Positions 11,805 to 22,799 of a DNA stretch of 64,000 bases are shown piece by piece. Made by a program: the position numbers and the translations under genes. The notes below the pieces were generated by a model. The model was given only the letters and a program-made list of their open reading frames with translations, did not search any database and was not told where the DNA came from. Position 1 is the first letter of the stretch, and every line of letters begins with the position of its first letter. The DNA comes from Bettongia penicillata ogilbyi. Taxonomy: Eukaryota > Chordata > Mammalia > Diprotodontia > Potoroidae. The stretch is taken from positions 6,806,702 to 6,870,701 of the forward strand of contig JAJHZJ010000496.1 in the NCBI GenBank assembly GCA_023548195.1, read 5' to 3'.

Positions 11805-12255
11805 ACCGATTTTGCCCACCCCCAGAAAGCGATCCCTTAAAATAAAGTTTTTTAAAGGAAAAAATGATAAAGCAGGAGGAGAAAAGCCAGCACAAACAAT
11901 CAATACATTTATAAAAATATGACATGCTTTTCAGTGTTCCACATCGATGGACCCCCTACCTCTGCTAAAGAATGTCTCTTTTTTATATCCCTTTTTTGAG
12001 GTCAACCGTGTTCTTTATAATTTCACAATATTGATTTTCAATTTTGCTTCCTGGTTTTTCTTTCTATTTACATTGTTGTGATCATTGTGTCTATTTTCTT
12101 CCTGCTTCTGCTGACTTCAAATTAGGCCCTGCAAGTCTTTTTATATTTCTCTGTTTTCATCATGTTTGTCATTTCTTTAAAAAGCACACCATGGCAAAAT
12201 TCCATTATATTCATGTGCCATAGTTTAGTTAGTCCCTGATCAATGAAGGTATTTA
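11805..12255. mobile_element. Old L1-like fragment (strand uncertain)
   Basis: 'cattgttgtgatcattgtgt', 'cttctgctgacttcaaatt', 'attccattatattcatgtgc' and 'catagtttagttagtccctg' recall the L1-associated 'ccatt-atattcat-taccac-agtttgttcagccatt' segment seen in many mammals. No ORF. Confidence 0.35.
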
Positions 12256-13318
12256 CTTAATTGGAGTGGAGGATGAGGTATGGGACAGGGGATACCACAT
12301 GGTCATGTAGCAAGAAAATGAGCTAGGGAGAGATGGGACATAGGAGGGAGCCATCGAAGACTCCCCAGGAGATCTGTGGATAAAGTGGAAGGAGTTTGTG
12401 AACTTGAATGCAAAAAAAAAAAATTTTTTTTTTTTATAATTGAGTAACAACTTTAATTCCAACTTAAATCTAGTATTTCCTTCCATAATTTAAAAACATT
12501 ATTCTGAGAAGGGGTCTGGAGGTTTCCTCAGTCAAGAACCTTGAGGTTCAGGAAAATATAAAAGTGAAGAATCTGGACTCTGGGGTGACTTGAAATTATA
12601 AAGATTACTATCAGAGAGAAGGAACCAGAAGACCTTCACTGAGCTAAGATCTGAAAGGAGGGAAAGATTTTGATATGCAGAGATCAGCAGGACCGTATTT
12701 CAGACATTGGGTACAGCACACGTGAATGGAAGGAAGGAGAGACCTCCTCCATAGAAACTTTATTTATTTATTGGTTTGTTTTTTAAATTGTCCCATCTGT
12801 GGAGCAAATGCCAGGTCACGCACGCTTGATTACTTTCTTAAGCCCTTAGAAATGGAAAGAAGCTTAATTTAGTTTATTGGGCTTTTTTGTTTTTGTTTTT
12901 TTTTTAGTGTATGTATGTGTGTATATGGTGTTAATATTGGGTTGTGCCACTTTACCCTTTGCCCATGAAATAACAGACATGATAGGTGAAAAGTCCCACA
13001 CAATATTGCATGTAAGCCCCTGTTTTTATGCATTCTAATATGGCATTCTAATTTTGATTTTCTGATTTGATTACTGAATGAGCTAGTTTATGTCTCAGAT
13101 GTTTATGTCTCAGACGTCTTCATCCACTCTCCAACTGCTGCCTGAGCACCCCTACTAGTATTAAACTAATTATTAATGTTTTTTTAAATGAGCCTTTGTC
13201 CCCAGGATATCAATGTTTCATATGGGATGCTACTCATCCACATAACAAGTCTCACAAGGAAGGATGTTTGGGGTGTTATTTTCTTGTTGTAGAGATGAAA
13301 TATAGATTTCATAGATGA
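12256..13318. other. Intron block, with a possible hAT-like fragment
   Basis: 12455-12540 contains 'taaaaacattattctgagaa' and 'ggggtctggagg'. A closely related phrase occurs at 22480-22510 in a better-preserved hAT-like relic. The rest is unassigned, with T-runs at about 12420-12437 and 12890-12906. Confidence 0.3.
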
Positions 13319-13427
13319 ATGTGTGTGTATATATTTACATATATTTGCATACTTATACACATATAACACATAAATATACACACATATATGTATATATTGC
13401 ATGCATACCCACACACACACACACACC
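13319..13427. repeat. (TG)n, (TA)n, (CA)n compound microsatellite
   Basis: TG units at the left, mixed TA/CA in the middle, pure (CA)n at 13409-13427. Confidence 0.9.
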
Positions 13428-13689
13428 CCTAGTTTATAAGATTTGTTTCCACCCAGGACCACTAAATTTTCTTTCTCAATGATTGCTCTTTTGACCCCAT
13501 GTGGGTTATGTTGGGATAAGATCTATTGTTTTTTAGGAAGAAAGTACTCAGGGGCTGCTTTCCTGGGTGTGTGAATTCATTTTCATCACGGTGAATTTTC
13601 ATTTTCACTTGTCCCATAAAAAGTGGCACTAGTATAGGTGATAAAAAAACAAACAAACAAAAAAAAACCCCACAGCATTTAAGGGACTC

Positions 13690-13850
13690 TGAAGATCCTC
13701 CAGTGATCACAGATTGAGAGATAGAAGGGACCTCAGAGGCCTCATTTTACAGATGAGGAAACTGAGATCCAAAGAACAGAGGCAGCTCATCCATGGTCAG
13801 ATTTGGGATTCTAACCCTGTATACAAAATCAGTCTCCTTGGTCTCCAAGG
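13690..13850 (-). mobile_element. MIR copy, antisense
   Basis: 'gagatagaagggacctcaga', 'cattttacagatgaggaaac', 'tgagatccaaagaacagagg' and 'atttgggattctaaccc'. Confidence 0.7.
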
Positions 13851-13889
13851 TAATTGCTGCCTCAATACAATATTCTGGGGAAAGGGCCA

Positions 13890-14410
13890 TGACCTGTAAC
13901 AGCAAGGACCCCAACATACACAGGAGGGTCTGCTGTACAGTGTCTTAGATCTGCTTCTCTAAAATGAAAGCAACTTTTGAGGGGTCAATAATCACTTTAA
14001 TCAAGCACAAATATTTTTCACTTAGTTCAGGGGAAAAAGTCAGCACCCTGAACTTCAGAGAAAATACAAACGGAGAAACAACGATGGACAGGGCTTCCAA
14101 CTGTCCGACTGTAAGCAACACATACAACAGATCCAACTGTCTGACTATTACGTACACTCATAGTTATCAAAGAGAGAAAATATCTGGGTTCGCAAAGCCT
14201 GGGGACTCCTTGGAGGCTGCTCAGAGTCTCTTCTGGCCAAACAGATATTTCCAATGAGTTAGCCCCAAAGTGAAACCTCACCTCAGAGTGTTTATGTCCT
14301 TCTGAGAGCCGAAGGGCCCCACAGCCTTTAAGAACCAATGCTTCATTAGCAGTTAACAGAAAGCGTGGGCCTCCCCTAATCAAACTTCCCTTCAGTGGGT
14401 GGGGAAGATC
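13890..14410. repeat. Unclassified interspersed-repeat candidate
   Basis: A block of higher GC, sharply bounded by AT-rich DNA at 14415, with long open frames on both strands (294 bases on +, 354 bases on -). No known protein domain is visible. I suspect a marsupial-specific repeat because phrases here feel familiar from other marsupial loci, but I cannot verify that or assign a class. Not annotated as a gene: no splice sites, no promoter, no family match. Confidence 0.35.
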
Positions 14411-14639
14411 TTTAACTCTCTAATTAACATTAGTTTTTCATTAATATTTTGTGTAATTAATAATCCAGTTTTCATTAATAATTTGTGTTCTACTGAAACA
14501 ACTTTGTAATGTATTTAAACAGATACATTTAATAATGGATTTTAAAATGTAAATATGTATTAGAATATTACCCCTAAGCATTAGGCTATTATTATTAGAT
14601 ATGTGTAAATAAATATTTACTAACGAAATACTGAATGAG

Positions 14640-14880
14640 AAGCATCTGAACGTGGTGGAGAAAGGCCTGGGACCGGAGGCAGGATCTGGTTTCAAATATA
14701 AACCAGTTGCGTTATTTCCTAGCTCTGTGGCTGTGGGCCTGTCTCTTCCCTTAGCTGACCCTCAGTTTTCTCCCTTGTAACATGGGAATAAAAACATTTA
14801 GAGTAACAGTCCCATGGGGTTGTTGTGAGGTAAGGGCTTCTGTCATCTTTCACGCACCGTACAAATGTAAATGAAATAAA
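14640..14880 (+). mobile_element. MIR/CORE-SINE, sense
   Basis: 'gacctgggaccggaggcagg'-like start, 'ttagctgaccctcagttttc', 'ccatggggttgttgtgaggt', 'cgcaccgtacaaatgtaaat'. This is the MIR order including the 3' part. Confidence 0.65.
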
Positions 14881-15944
14881 AGTTTCATCTGGCTTAGGAT
14901 GTACCTTGTTGGATAACAATAAAGGCAAACGTACTGTCTTATTTCCACAGAAGAGGCAAGTTTTTTTTTTTTTTTCTAACTGGAAAATAATTAAACAGTA
15001 GGGCATACATGCTTCTCCTTTGAGTTTTCGTGTGATTTATTTTTCTAACGTCTTTTCGAATTATTTCACCAATTCCCACAGGCTTATTAAATTCTAATTT
15101 TATGCAGCATATCATTTAAGAATAAAATTTGTTTCTTACTGTTCTTACGATCAGTCAACGTACATAGAGTTACACAGAGTCATTTCATTTGCTCTTCAGC
15201 ACACATTTCTAGTAAATTAAAAATAATGAAACATTTGAACAAGGCCCCAAATAAATAGCTCCAAACCAACCAGGCTTCATGTCATGGTAATCTTAACTGC
15301 TTGTCTGGCAGACAGGATTCCACTTGGTTTCCCACCATGTTTCCTTTAAATAACCATATTCTATGGGCATCCTTCAATTTTCTTTTTCATGCTTTCTGCT
15401 GTGTGCTGTAGTGTCTCTCTCTGGCTTCGTTATCCATCAGCAATGTGGGAGTATGATTTGATGGAACAAACCCTGGAAAGGGGGGAAGGAAATGAGAAAA
15501 GAGGGAAGAAAAGGAAGGGAGAAATGAGGAAAGCAAGGAGTCCCAGGAAAGATAGTGTTCAAATTGTTTTCAGGTGGTTTGACTGCTCTGGCAAATGCCA
15601 CTTTAGGTGTTACCCTTAGGGTGTGTTGTTATCTCAGCTACTGTTCCTTGTTATTCTAGGGAGATAGAAGGTAGAACAACGTCTCTGAGAATTGTTTTCA
15701 TTCACCTGATGAACGATAGTGGAAGAGAGGAAAGACAGCTGCCAGCTAGAAGGCCATTACAGTCCTGGAGGGCAGATGGAAAGAGGTCATGGTGTGTAGG
15801 CTGAGTGAGGGAGTGGAGAGAAGGGGGGGTGTATACAAGAGATGCTGTGGGTGATAGATTTGGCAGGACCCAAGAGAAATAAGAGAAGGGAAAAGAGGAG
15901 AAGAGGTTAAGAAATATCTCAAGGAGGTCTGCAAAGGAAGGCCA
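14881..15944. other. Intron block with a polypurine tract
   Basis: No gene or transposon recognised. 15475-15545 is almost all A and G on the + strand with a few interruptions, potentially able to form triplex DNA. Confidence 0.4.
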
Positions 15945-16170
15945 GCTAACATTTATCTTTTGTAAACTTTGTAAAATTTCTAATATACACTAGCTCGCCT
16001 TTCAAACAAGGCTGCAGCATTAATATTGCAAGGATCTTTATATCTCCAGTTTATTAGTGAGGAAATTTAGACTTAATATAGTTAAACGATTTGCCCATGG
16101 TAACAGTGTTACGAAATTCTGGATGTGGAAACAGTATCCATCTTTCTCCGTGTTCCGAGTTCATCACTCT
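15945..16170 (-). mobile_element. MIR/CORE-SINE, antisense, decayed
   Basis: 'gccagctaacatttatcttt', 'ccagtttattagtgaggaaa', 'acgatttgcccatggtaaca'. Confidence 0.55.
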
Positions 16171-16377
16171 CAAATATGTTCCTTCTAAGAAAAACTTTAA
16201 AAGTCCTTTATTTGAGATGGTAAGATCGTTTAGTAAGTATGAGCTGTAGCTATCTTCATATAGAAATGTGTAATAAAAAATCCTTAATACTAATTTTTTG
16301 GGGAAAATTCATTAAGGGAAGGGGATAAACATATGTGTGTATATTTGTTGTTTGTATGTAAGTGTGTGTGCCTAACT

Positions 16378-16540
16378 GTGCCAGCTGCTTTTTAAAAAAT
16401 ATCTCATTTGATCTTCTCAATAACCCTATTAGGTTAAGTGTTATTATCCTCATTTTACAGTTGAGGAAACTAAGGCAAAGAGAGGTTAAGTGACTTGCAT
16501 AGGGTCATACATATAATAACTGATTCTGAGGATCACTTGG
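16378..16540 (-). mobile_element. MIR/CORE-SINE, antisense
   Basis: 'atctcatttgatcttctcaa', 'taaccctattaggttaagtg', 'cattttacagttgaggaaac', 'gagaggttaagtgacttgca'. Confidence 0.8.
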
Positions 16541-16599
16541 TAGGATAAGGTTTCAGACCCTGAAGTAAGTCCTTGCTCAAGCTGAACTGCCCAGAATTC

Positions 16600-17078
16600 A
16601 AATTATGCATCAGAGTGCACAGCTCTGATGGGCTGGTCACTTTGTTCAAATGCTAAATATACACTTGCCAAAAAAGACTATCTTATGGAGAACTCACATG
16701 GGGCAGGCGATCACATGGTGGCCAGAAGAAACGATACAAGGACACTCTCAAGGTCTCTGTCAAGAACTTTGGATTTGACTGTGCAATGTGGGAGACGCTG
16801 CCACAGGACCACTCAGCATGATGTGTCCACATCGGAAAGGGTGCTGTGCTCTATGAGCAAAGCAGAATTGAGACAGGACAAAGGAAACACAGGATGCACA
16901 AATTTGGAGTATCCACCTCAAATGTTCACATGGACTGTCTGCGCCCAACAGATGGCAGAGCATTCTGAGCTCGTAGTGGTCTGATCAACCACAGTCAGAC
17001 ACACTGAAATTCGAGTTTATCATGGTGATGTCATTTTGATGCTCTTTGAAAATGAAGGCCAACAACCAACCAAGAAAA
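16600..17078 (+). mobile_element. RTE LINE 3' end (C-terminus of the polyprotein plus tail)
   Basis: Translation in two frames gives WAGHF...LPKKT, then after a frameshift KRYKDTLK and WETLPQDH. These are the conserved C-terminal blocks of RTE reverse transcriptases (W.GH..R....LPK..L..EL, and KRYKDTLK with W...AQDR). Stops and at least one frameshift make it dead. The 3' tail contains 'gtgatgtcattttgatgctc' and 'tttgaaaatgaaggccaaca', the end shared with RTE-mobilised SINEs. It is heavily 5' truncated, as is usual for LINE insertions. The apparent 119-codon open frame at 16628-16984 is a shifted reading of this relic. Confidence 0.75.
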
Positions 17079-17157
17079 TCCCAGAATGAGCCCCAAAGCA
17101 GAAGTTGCCTTCTGTTTGAGGAAGATTGCTATGCTTGTAAACATTTTTTTTTAAAAA

Positions 17158-17185
17158 ATGAGATTAAACTTAATTTTAATCTCAT
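17158..17185. other. Perfect inverted repeat (11-bp arms, 6-nt loop)
   Basis: ATGAGATTAAA at 17158-17168 and its exact reverse complement at 17175-17185, spacer CTTAAT. No family recognised. Confidence 0.85.
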
Positions 17186-17189
17186 ATAA

Positions 17190-17980
17190 TAAGCCTGCTT
17201 TATATTCCAAAGATTTAATTGACTGCAATTTTGGAGTGATGGTGTTTTTCTTTACTACTTAGCAACATTCCCTACATCTGGCTTCCAGGACTGAATACTC
17301 AGATACCACCATGGCCCATTTGTAATTTGGGGGGAGTAAGTCAGGTGATTGTCTATTAAAGCACACTTAAGCCTAGGGGGCACCTTTCCATCTAATTCGA
17401 TTTCCTCAACATCTGTATCTCCTAATTACTTACCCATGCATTCACTTGGTAGTTTTTTCTTTCTTGATCATTCCATGCCTTTTTATGTCTCCCTGATGGG
17501 AGTAGGAGGCACATTACAGCTGAGTGAGACTTATTAAATCTGCCTTTATCTAAAGTTTAGACTTAAAGGCTTATCAGTATTTTAAAAAAGGGATTGTTCC
17601 AGAGGGATCTGAAGGAAAATGCATCAGTATGCCAGTTCTATTTTTTTTTCCTTCATTTGATAAATAAAAGAAATGAACTGAGGCCCAAGAGAAAAGGGAG
17701 ACTGGACAACTGAATGTATATTTTAGACTAGAGAATCAATGGCTTGAAGCAAAGATTTACTGAGGGTAATATAGACTGAGAAAGAACACTAAAATTCTCA
17801 TTGGAAAACATTAATACGTTCTGCAGGATATGGAAAGTTAAGAATACCCCCTGGGAAAGCAATGAAAGATCAAAAATGTGTTTCCGGAAAAGTGTCCCTG
17901 CACCTTTACTGATGATCTGTCCTCTGGACCCTTAGTCAATCATAGATCTAGGTGTTCAGCCATGGTCTTTCTCCTTAGCT
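17190..17980. other. Intron block without recognised features
   Basis: No gene or clear transposon seen. T-run at about 17641-17650. Confidence 0.35.
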
Positions 17981-17984
17981 TTAC

Positions 17985-18910
17985 TTCTGCATCACCTGCA
18001 TCATCTTGAGATGGATGTTCCACAGGCATCTCAAACCCATCAGGTCCCCAGACAGAACGGATTATCATTCCCCAAAGCCTGTCTCCTTGCAAACTTGCCC
18101 ATCCCTGTTGAGGACACTACTATCCCACCAGTCACTCAGCTTTGCAACCTTGGTTTCATCCTGGCCTCCTCGTTCTCACTCACACTCCTACACCATTTGT
18201 TACCCAATCTTACAATTTCTACCCACAAACTCTTCTCATAGGTGTCTCCTTCTCTTCCTTCACATGACTCCCACCCCGATTTAGCCCCTCATCATCTGTT
18301 GTCTATAGTCCGAGACTATCATAATGATCTTCTGTGTGGTCTCTGTGCCTCAACACTCCCCCTACTCAATTCACCCTTTACTTTACTGCCAAAGTGATTT
18401 TCCTAAAGTGTAACTCTGCCTACGCTCAGTAAACCCCTCCAGTGACTTCCTTCTACCTCTGGTCACCTTTTAAAACTACTCACAACCTGGCCTATCATTT
18501 CTAGGCTTTTATGCCTTTCTTTTCCTCTTTATTCCCGCACCCTCTAATCCAGCTAACCTGGCCCACCAGATGTTTGTTAAATATGATACAATTTTAATCT
18601 CTGTGTCTTTGCACTGGGTCACCCCCAGGGCCTGCTATTCCTTTCTTTCTCACCCCCACCTTTTAGTTTCTCTGGCTTCCTTCAGGAATCCACTCAAATC
18701 TCCCCTGTAACAGGAGGCCTTTCCCTGTCCCCCAGCTACTCATGTAGATTATTTACCAACCACTCTGTTTATGTTTTATATATACCTAGTTAAATTTGAT
18801 TCTTCCCCCCTTCCCCCATAAGACTGTGATCCCCATTGAGGGTAGGAACTGGTTTTAATTTCTTCATGCCCCCAGTGCTTAGAACAGTGCATGGGATTGT
18901 TGATTGATCA
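17985..18910 (+). mobile_element. LINE L2 3' region, best-preserved copy
   Basis: Carries the full order of L2 3' landmarks: 'tgccaaagtgattttcctaa', 'gtaaacccctccagtgactt', 'cctggcctatcatttctagg', 'tccagctaacctggcccacc', 'tgtgtctttgcactgggtca', 'ctggcttccttcaggaatcc', 'aggcctttccctgtccccca', then 'cccattgagggtaggaactg' and 'cccagtgcttagaacagtgc'. The two overlapping C-rich open frames at 18006-18284 have no meaning beyond this relic. Confidence 0.8.
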
Positions 18911-18965
18911 TTGCCTGAAGCTCAGTGACATTTGAAGCAGGGTAGGATGAATCTCTCTCCTTACA

Positions 18966-19085
18966 AGTGAATGTAAGATCCTTGAGGGAAGGCTTGTTTT
19001 AATTTTAGTCTTTGTATACCCAGCCTCTAGAAAGACGCTTGGCACCTGTTAATCAATGTGTGTTTAATTAAATGTTGATGAGATG
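18966..19085 (+). mobile_element. Second L2 3' tail
   Basis: 'gtaagatccttgagggaagg', 'tctttgtatacccagcctct', 'cttggcacctgttaatcaat'. It lies just after the longer copy as a separate terminus. Confidence 0.65.
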
Positions 19086-19534
19086 AGACATCTACCCAAA
19101 GACAGAACAGGGACTATAAACCAGGAGTTAGTGGTTTGTAGATGTGTCCTTTTCAGTACCTTCATGGCAGAGGCTCCTTCAGGAGAGCTACTTTCCATAA
19201 ATTTTCTAGGTTTATAATACTTTGATTCTCATCTTTCTACCTCTGCTTGGCTCATGTGTTGTCCTTTCTGTTTCTGTCACTGACGCTCCACATTCCATAC
19301 CTAGCATTTCCTTCAAGACAAGGTTTGAGATTTGCTCTGCCAAACATTCTTACTTAATGAGGCCATTCTCACTAATTCATATCCTTTCTTTGAATTTTCT
19401 CAGTACTATATGTCTTAATATCAGGATTTGGTTAACATGTTTTTAGTTATTGTCTTTTGTTTACAGAAATTCCTATATAAGTTATCTTCCTCTTATTAGG
19501 ATATGATTTGTTTCTGATCTGTGATAGAGCTTTC

Positions 19535-19605
19535 TGAGCTTTTATTGATCAGGTCACAGTCGGACATACTGTACATTGATCCCGATATAGTGATGTCATT
19601 CTGAT
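19535..19605 (+). mobile_element. RTE-type 3' tail fragment
   Basis: 'ttgatcaggtcacagtcgga' and 'atagtgatgtcattctgatc' match the tail region of the copy ending at 17078 ('ctgatcaaccacagtcagac', 'gtgatgtcattttgatgctc'). Confidence 0.6.
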
Positions 19606-19711
19606 CCTCTGGTTACCAAGGACTGTGACCTTCCTTGAGAGCAGGGCCTCTCCATTTTCTGTTTGTATCTCTGGGGATTGGCAGTTAGTAATTACTTAAT
19701 AAACGTTTTTT
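19606..19711 (+). mobile_element. L2 3' tail
   Basis: 'ccttccttgagagcagggcc', 'tgtttgtatctctggggatt', 'acttaataaacg'. It leads directly into the tetranucleotide repeat. Confidence 0.65.
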
Positions 19712-19770
19712 TCATTCATTCATTCATTCATTCATTCATTCATTCATTCATTCATTCATTCATTCATTCC
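19712..19770. repeat. (CATT)n tetranucleotide repeat
   Basis: About fourteen CATT units following an L2 terminus, consistent with expansion from the short repeats at L2 3' ends. Confidence 0.95.
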
Positions 19771-19925
19771 TTCAAACTCACAATAGATGTATTGTAGATT
19801 TAATGAGTCAAATAACTTTGGAAGTGAAGCCCTGAACATTTGGTGAATGAATTTGATCAGTGCTCGTAACTAGTCTAGAAAATTCTGACTGAGGAGTAGA
19901 GAGACATAGAATAATTATATTTTAT

Positions 19926-19936
19926 TACATACATAT

Positions 19937-19992
<56 letters not shown>

Positions 19993-19994
19993 AT
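19926..19994. repeat. (CA)n(TA)n(TG)n compound microsatellite
   Basis: CA on the left, about 30 bases of TA in the centre, TG on the right, so the block is an imperfect inverted repeat. Confidence 0.95.
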
Positions 19995-20270
19995 AAGCAC
20001 TTGGCGTTCCTAACCATTGCCTTGATTCCTCCCTGCACAGTCCACAGTGGAGGCCTTTGCCTCCTTATTTCTCCTTTACCACATCCTTCTCTTACCCATG
20101 GTTCAAAGTCCATTTGTAAGAGACTCTTCTTCTTGGTGGAGATTGATTACTCAGTTCCCTGTGCCTGCAAGAAGAGCACAGGTAAAGACTTTAGAGATAT
20201 CTATTCATGGTTCCTTGAGAACAAAAACTAGACAGACCCATATGGACATATGTAACCAGTATGGGCAAAA

Positions 20271-20271
<1 letters not shown>

Positions 20272-20309
<38 letters not shown>
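20272..20309. repeat. (AC)n microsatellite
   Basis: About 38 bases of pure AC. It encodes the HTHTHT run of a meaningless 159-codon frame. Confidence 0.95.
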
Positions 20310-20312
<3 letters not shown>

Positions 20313-20489
20313 ACCCTTCTATGCTTTTCAAGTACTTCTTCCCTCTTCTGTGCAAGTGTTTGCTCTTTCCCCATATCCCATGAATACATTCATTAGGTCT
20401 CAACTTTGCTATCATACTCCCAAACTTAAAGAGCATTTATTCGTACAGGTTCCAGGTAGCCTTTCTCTCCTCCCCTACCTCCATTTTCC

Positions 20490-20605
20490 TAGTAAACCAT
20501 CAACTCCTCAAAGGCAGATTATGTAATTTCATAATATCCCCAGTTCTAGCACAGTACCTTGTTCCTAGTAGGTGCCCAATAGATGTTTCTTGAATTGACT
20601 TATCT
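20490..20605 (+). mobile_element. L2 3' tail
   Basis: 'catcaactcctcaaaggcag', 'ttctagcacagtaccttgtt' and 'agtaggtgcccaatagatgt'. Confidence 0.6.
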
Positions 20606-21750
20606 TAATTGATATTTCACAGTTGGGAAATTGCTTAGTTTTGTGGGAGTGATTGCCATTCTGTCTAATTCCCAATCTCTTTTCAGGCACTGGAAATCTT
20701 TGATTTACAAAAGAGAGTGAATTATGAAAATTATTTTTTTTAAAAAGTGAATTATGCACAGAGGAATCTGAAAAGAGATCTTGCTAGTTCCAGAACAAAC
20801 ACAAAATGCTTTGGCTCTTGTAAACTTTCTGACTCCTGTGACCATGAGGGTAAGCACAGTCCTTCACACTCTGTATGAACTAGTCTACTTGAATTTTCTA
20901 ACAGCTGGTTTTCATAGTGACTGTGGATTCCTTGGCAGTCTTTTCTACCTGTTGCTTTAAGTGGTTTCAACATAATGTTGTTTTTGAAAGTGGAGTTTTG
21001 TTCTGTCATTAAAGAAAAAGAACTTTTGAAAAATCAAGGAGTTTGGTTTACCTTCTGTTGGGCGTTTGATCTCCTGCCTTTACTCTTACTGCTTCTTTTA
21101 AATGGAAAACATAACAGGGAAGAGAACATCAAGGGGAAACATGAGTTGTTGTCCCTGCCTAAGTCAGCTTCAAACAGTGAATCAAATCTTGACTTACCTT
21201 GTTTTCAAAGGAGTCTGTGTGGTTTGAGTGCATTTATCTAGCAGGTATAAAGGCAGCAGACAGTGCTCTGTGGAGGGCCCAAATGTTCTGCATGTCCACC
21301 TATATTTTTCCTAATTATTGCTAAACTAGTCAATGACAAAGTAGGTTTCTCTAATAGAGCAGAAGTGGAGTTTGTCAATTCATTGTCAGAAATCTACTTT
21401 TAAGCAAACTTTGAATCTGTTCTTTATAAATAAAGTTTATTTTAGGTAATCACTGGGTTTATTTTAAACTGTTTATGATAACTCTACATTCACATGATTC
21501 AGGGAAATGGTATGTCTACTCTATAATAAATTCATAAGGAAAAAACCATGTTAATTCTATTTTTTTTATTATTAATGTCTTCAGTGGGGGGATTGGAATG
21601 AAGATGAAGAATTTTCCCTAAAGTGAGAGTATAAGGCATTGTCTGATTGAATAAGCATCCAAATTCTAAACCAATAAAAGGCCATGCCACATAAGTTCAT
21701 TCCTATGGTTACAACCATCAGAAGATGGAGCATGCATTACCAATTTAGAC
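20606..21750. other. Intron block without recognised features
   Basis: No coding exon, RNA gene or confident repeat seen. Confidence 0.35.
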
Positions 21751-21754
21751 CTCT

Positions 21755-22000
21755 TGTTGTTCAGTTATTTCAGTTTGTCCAACTCTCCCTGATCCCATTT
21801 GGGGTTTTGTTGGCAAAGATACTGGAGAAGTTTGCCATGTCCTTCTCCAGTTCATTTTATAGATGAGTAAACTGAGGCAAAAAGAGGTAAGTGGCCTGCA
21901 CAGGGTAACAAAGTTAGTATCCAAGGCCAAATTTGAACTCAGGAAGATGAATCTTCCTTCAGGTCTAGCCGTCTACCCATCCTGCCACCTAGCTGCCCTG
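21755..22000 (-). mobile_element. tRNA-derived marsupial SINE (SINE-1 type), full length, antisense
   Basis: Complete copy. At the + strand left end 'ttgttgttcagttatttcag' is the reverse of the A-rich 3' end. It continues 'ccatttggggttttgttggc', 'tccttctccagttcatttta', 'tttgaactcaggaagatgaa', and finishes with 'tgccacctagctgccc', the tRNA-like head. This is the reference copy for the family in this window. Confidence 0.9.
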
Positions 22001-22124
22001 CTTAGACTTGTTACTAGGCACTCCCCAAAATTAAAAAAAAAACAAAAACAACCATAATAGTAAAATTAGCATGACACTAGTAAATCACATGTACACTTCT
22101 TCATCAGGCTTGTGCTTTCTTTGG

Positions 22125-22300
22125 AGGGTGGAGTGCACAAAGGACATTCCCTCTAACAATGTGCATCTACAACTGATCTGCAGTTCACTCTTATTGCATT
22201 GTTTGGGGGCAATGAGAGGTTAGGTGACCTTCCCAATATCACACAGTCATTTACGTGTCACAGTTAGGGCTGAGCTGTAGGTCATCCAGACTTAGAGGCT
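22125..22300 (-). mobile_element. Marsupial SINE with 'ATTCCCTCTA' motif, antisense
   Basis: 'gacattccctctaacaatgt', 'ggcaatgagaggttaggtga', 'ccaatatcacacagtcattt', 'aggtcatccagacttagagg'. Confidence 0.65.
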
Positions 22301-22374
22301 GGTCCTCATAAGGTTTCCTCAAACATAATAAATATACATTGTCAACAGTTGTGATAAATATTATTCTTTTCAGG

Positions 22375-22568
22375 CAGGGGTTCTTAACCTCAGTTCTGTG
22401 CGTTTTTAAAAAATATTTTGATAACTATTTCAATACAGTTCATTTCCTCTGCCATCTTTAGATTTTATTTTATGCATTTAAAAACATTATTCTGCGAAGA
22501 GATCCGTATTGTCCACAGACTTCCACAAGGGTCTGTGACTCAAAATTAGTTGAAAAGATCTGCTTTAA
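22375..22568. mobile_element. hAT-like non-autonomous DNA element (relic)
   Basis: Left end CAGGGGTTCTTAACCT is a typical hAT-type terminal inverted repeat. The interior has 'taaaaacattattctgcgaa' and 'agggtctgtgactcaaaatt'; the right end is degraded. It resembles the element at 35917-36132 in type and terminal sequence. Confidence 0.5.
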
Positions 22569-22609
22569 GGAATCTAAAGTGATTTCTCAGTTTTTCTCTG
22601 ACCCTATCG

Positions 22610-22797
22610 TCATCTTTATAGATTCATTAAATGAGAAATGGCTTGCCCAACATCATCCATGCATTTATAACAATAATATAGCTATCATCATCACCACCCT
22701 CCTCTACCTCCTCATTTTATTCAGTAGGAAAGCAGGGATTTGAACCCACATGCTGTGAATCCAAATCAGTTCTGTTTCTGCCACATATTCCTATGCC
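22610..22797 (-). mobile_element. MIR copy, antisense, decayed
   Basis: 'gagaaatggcttgcccaaca' and 'agcagggatttgaacccaca' are antisense MIR landmarks. Confidence 0.5.
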
Positions 22798-22799
22798 TT

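Noticed and set aside
14027..14383. 118-codon minus-strand open frame as a gene
   Set aside because: An equally long frame overlaps on the other strand, with no known domain, promoter or splice sites; composition suggests a repeat.
16628..16984. 119-codon open frame that looks like a gene
   Set aside because: It is a shifted frame of a dead RTE 3' end; the real RTE motifs lie in other frames broken by stops.
20047..20526. 159-codon open frame on the + strand
   Set aside because: It runs through an (AC)n repeat encoding HTHTHT and has no domain or splice context.
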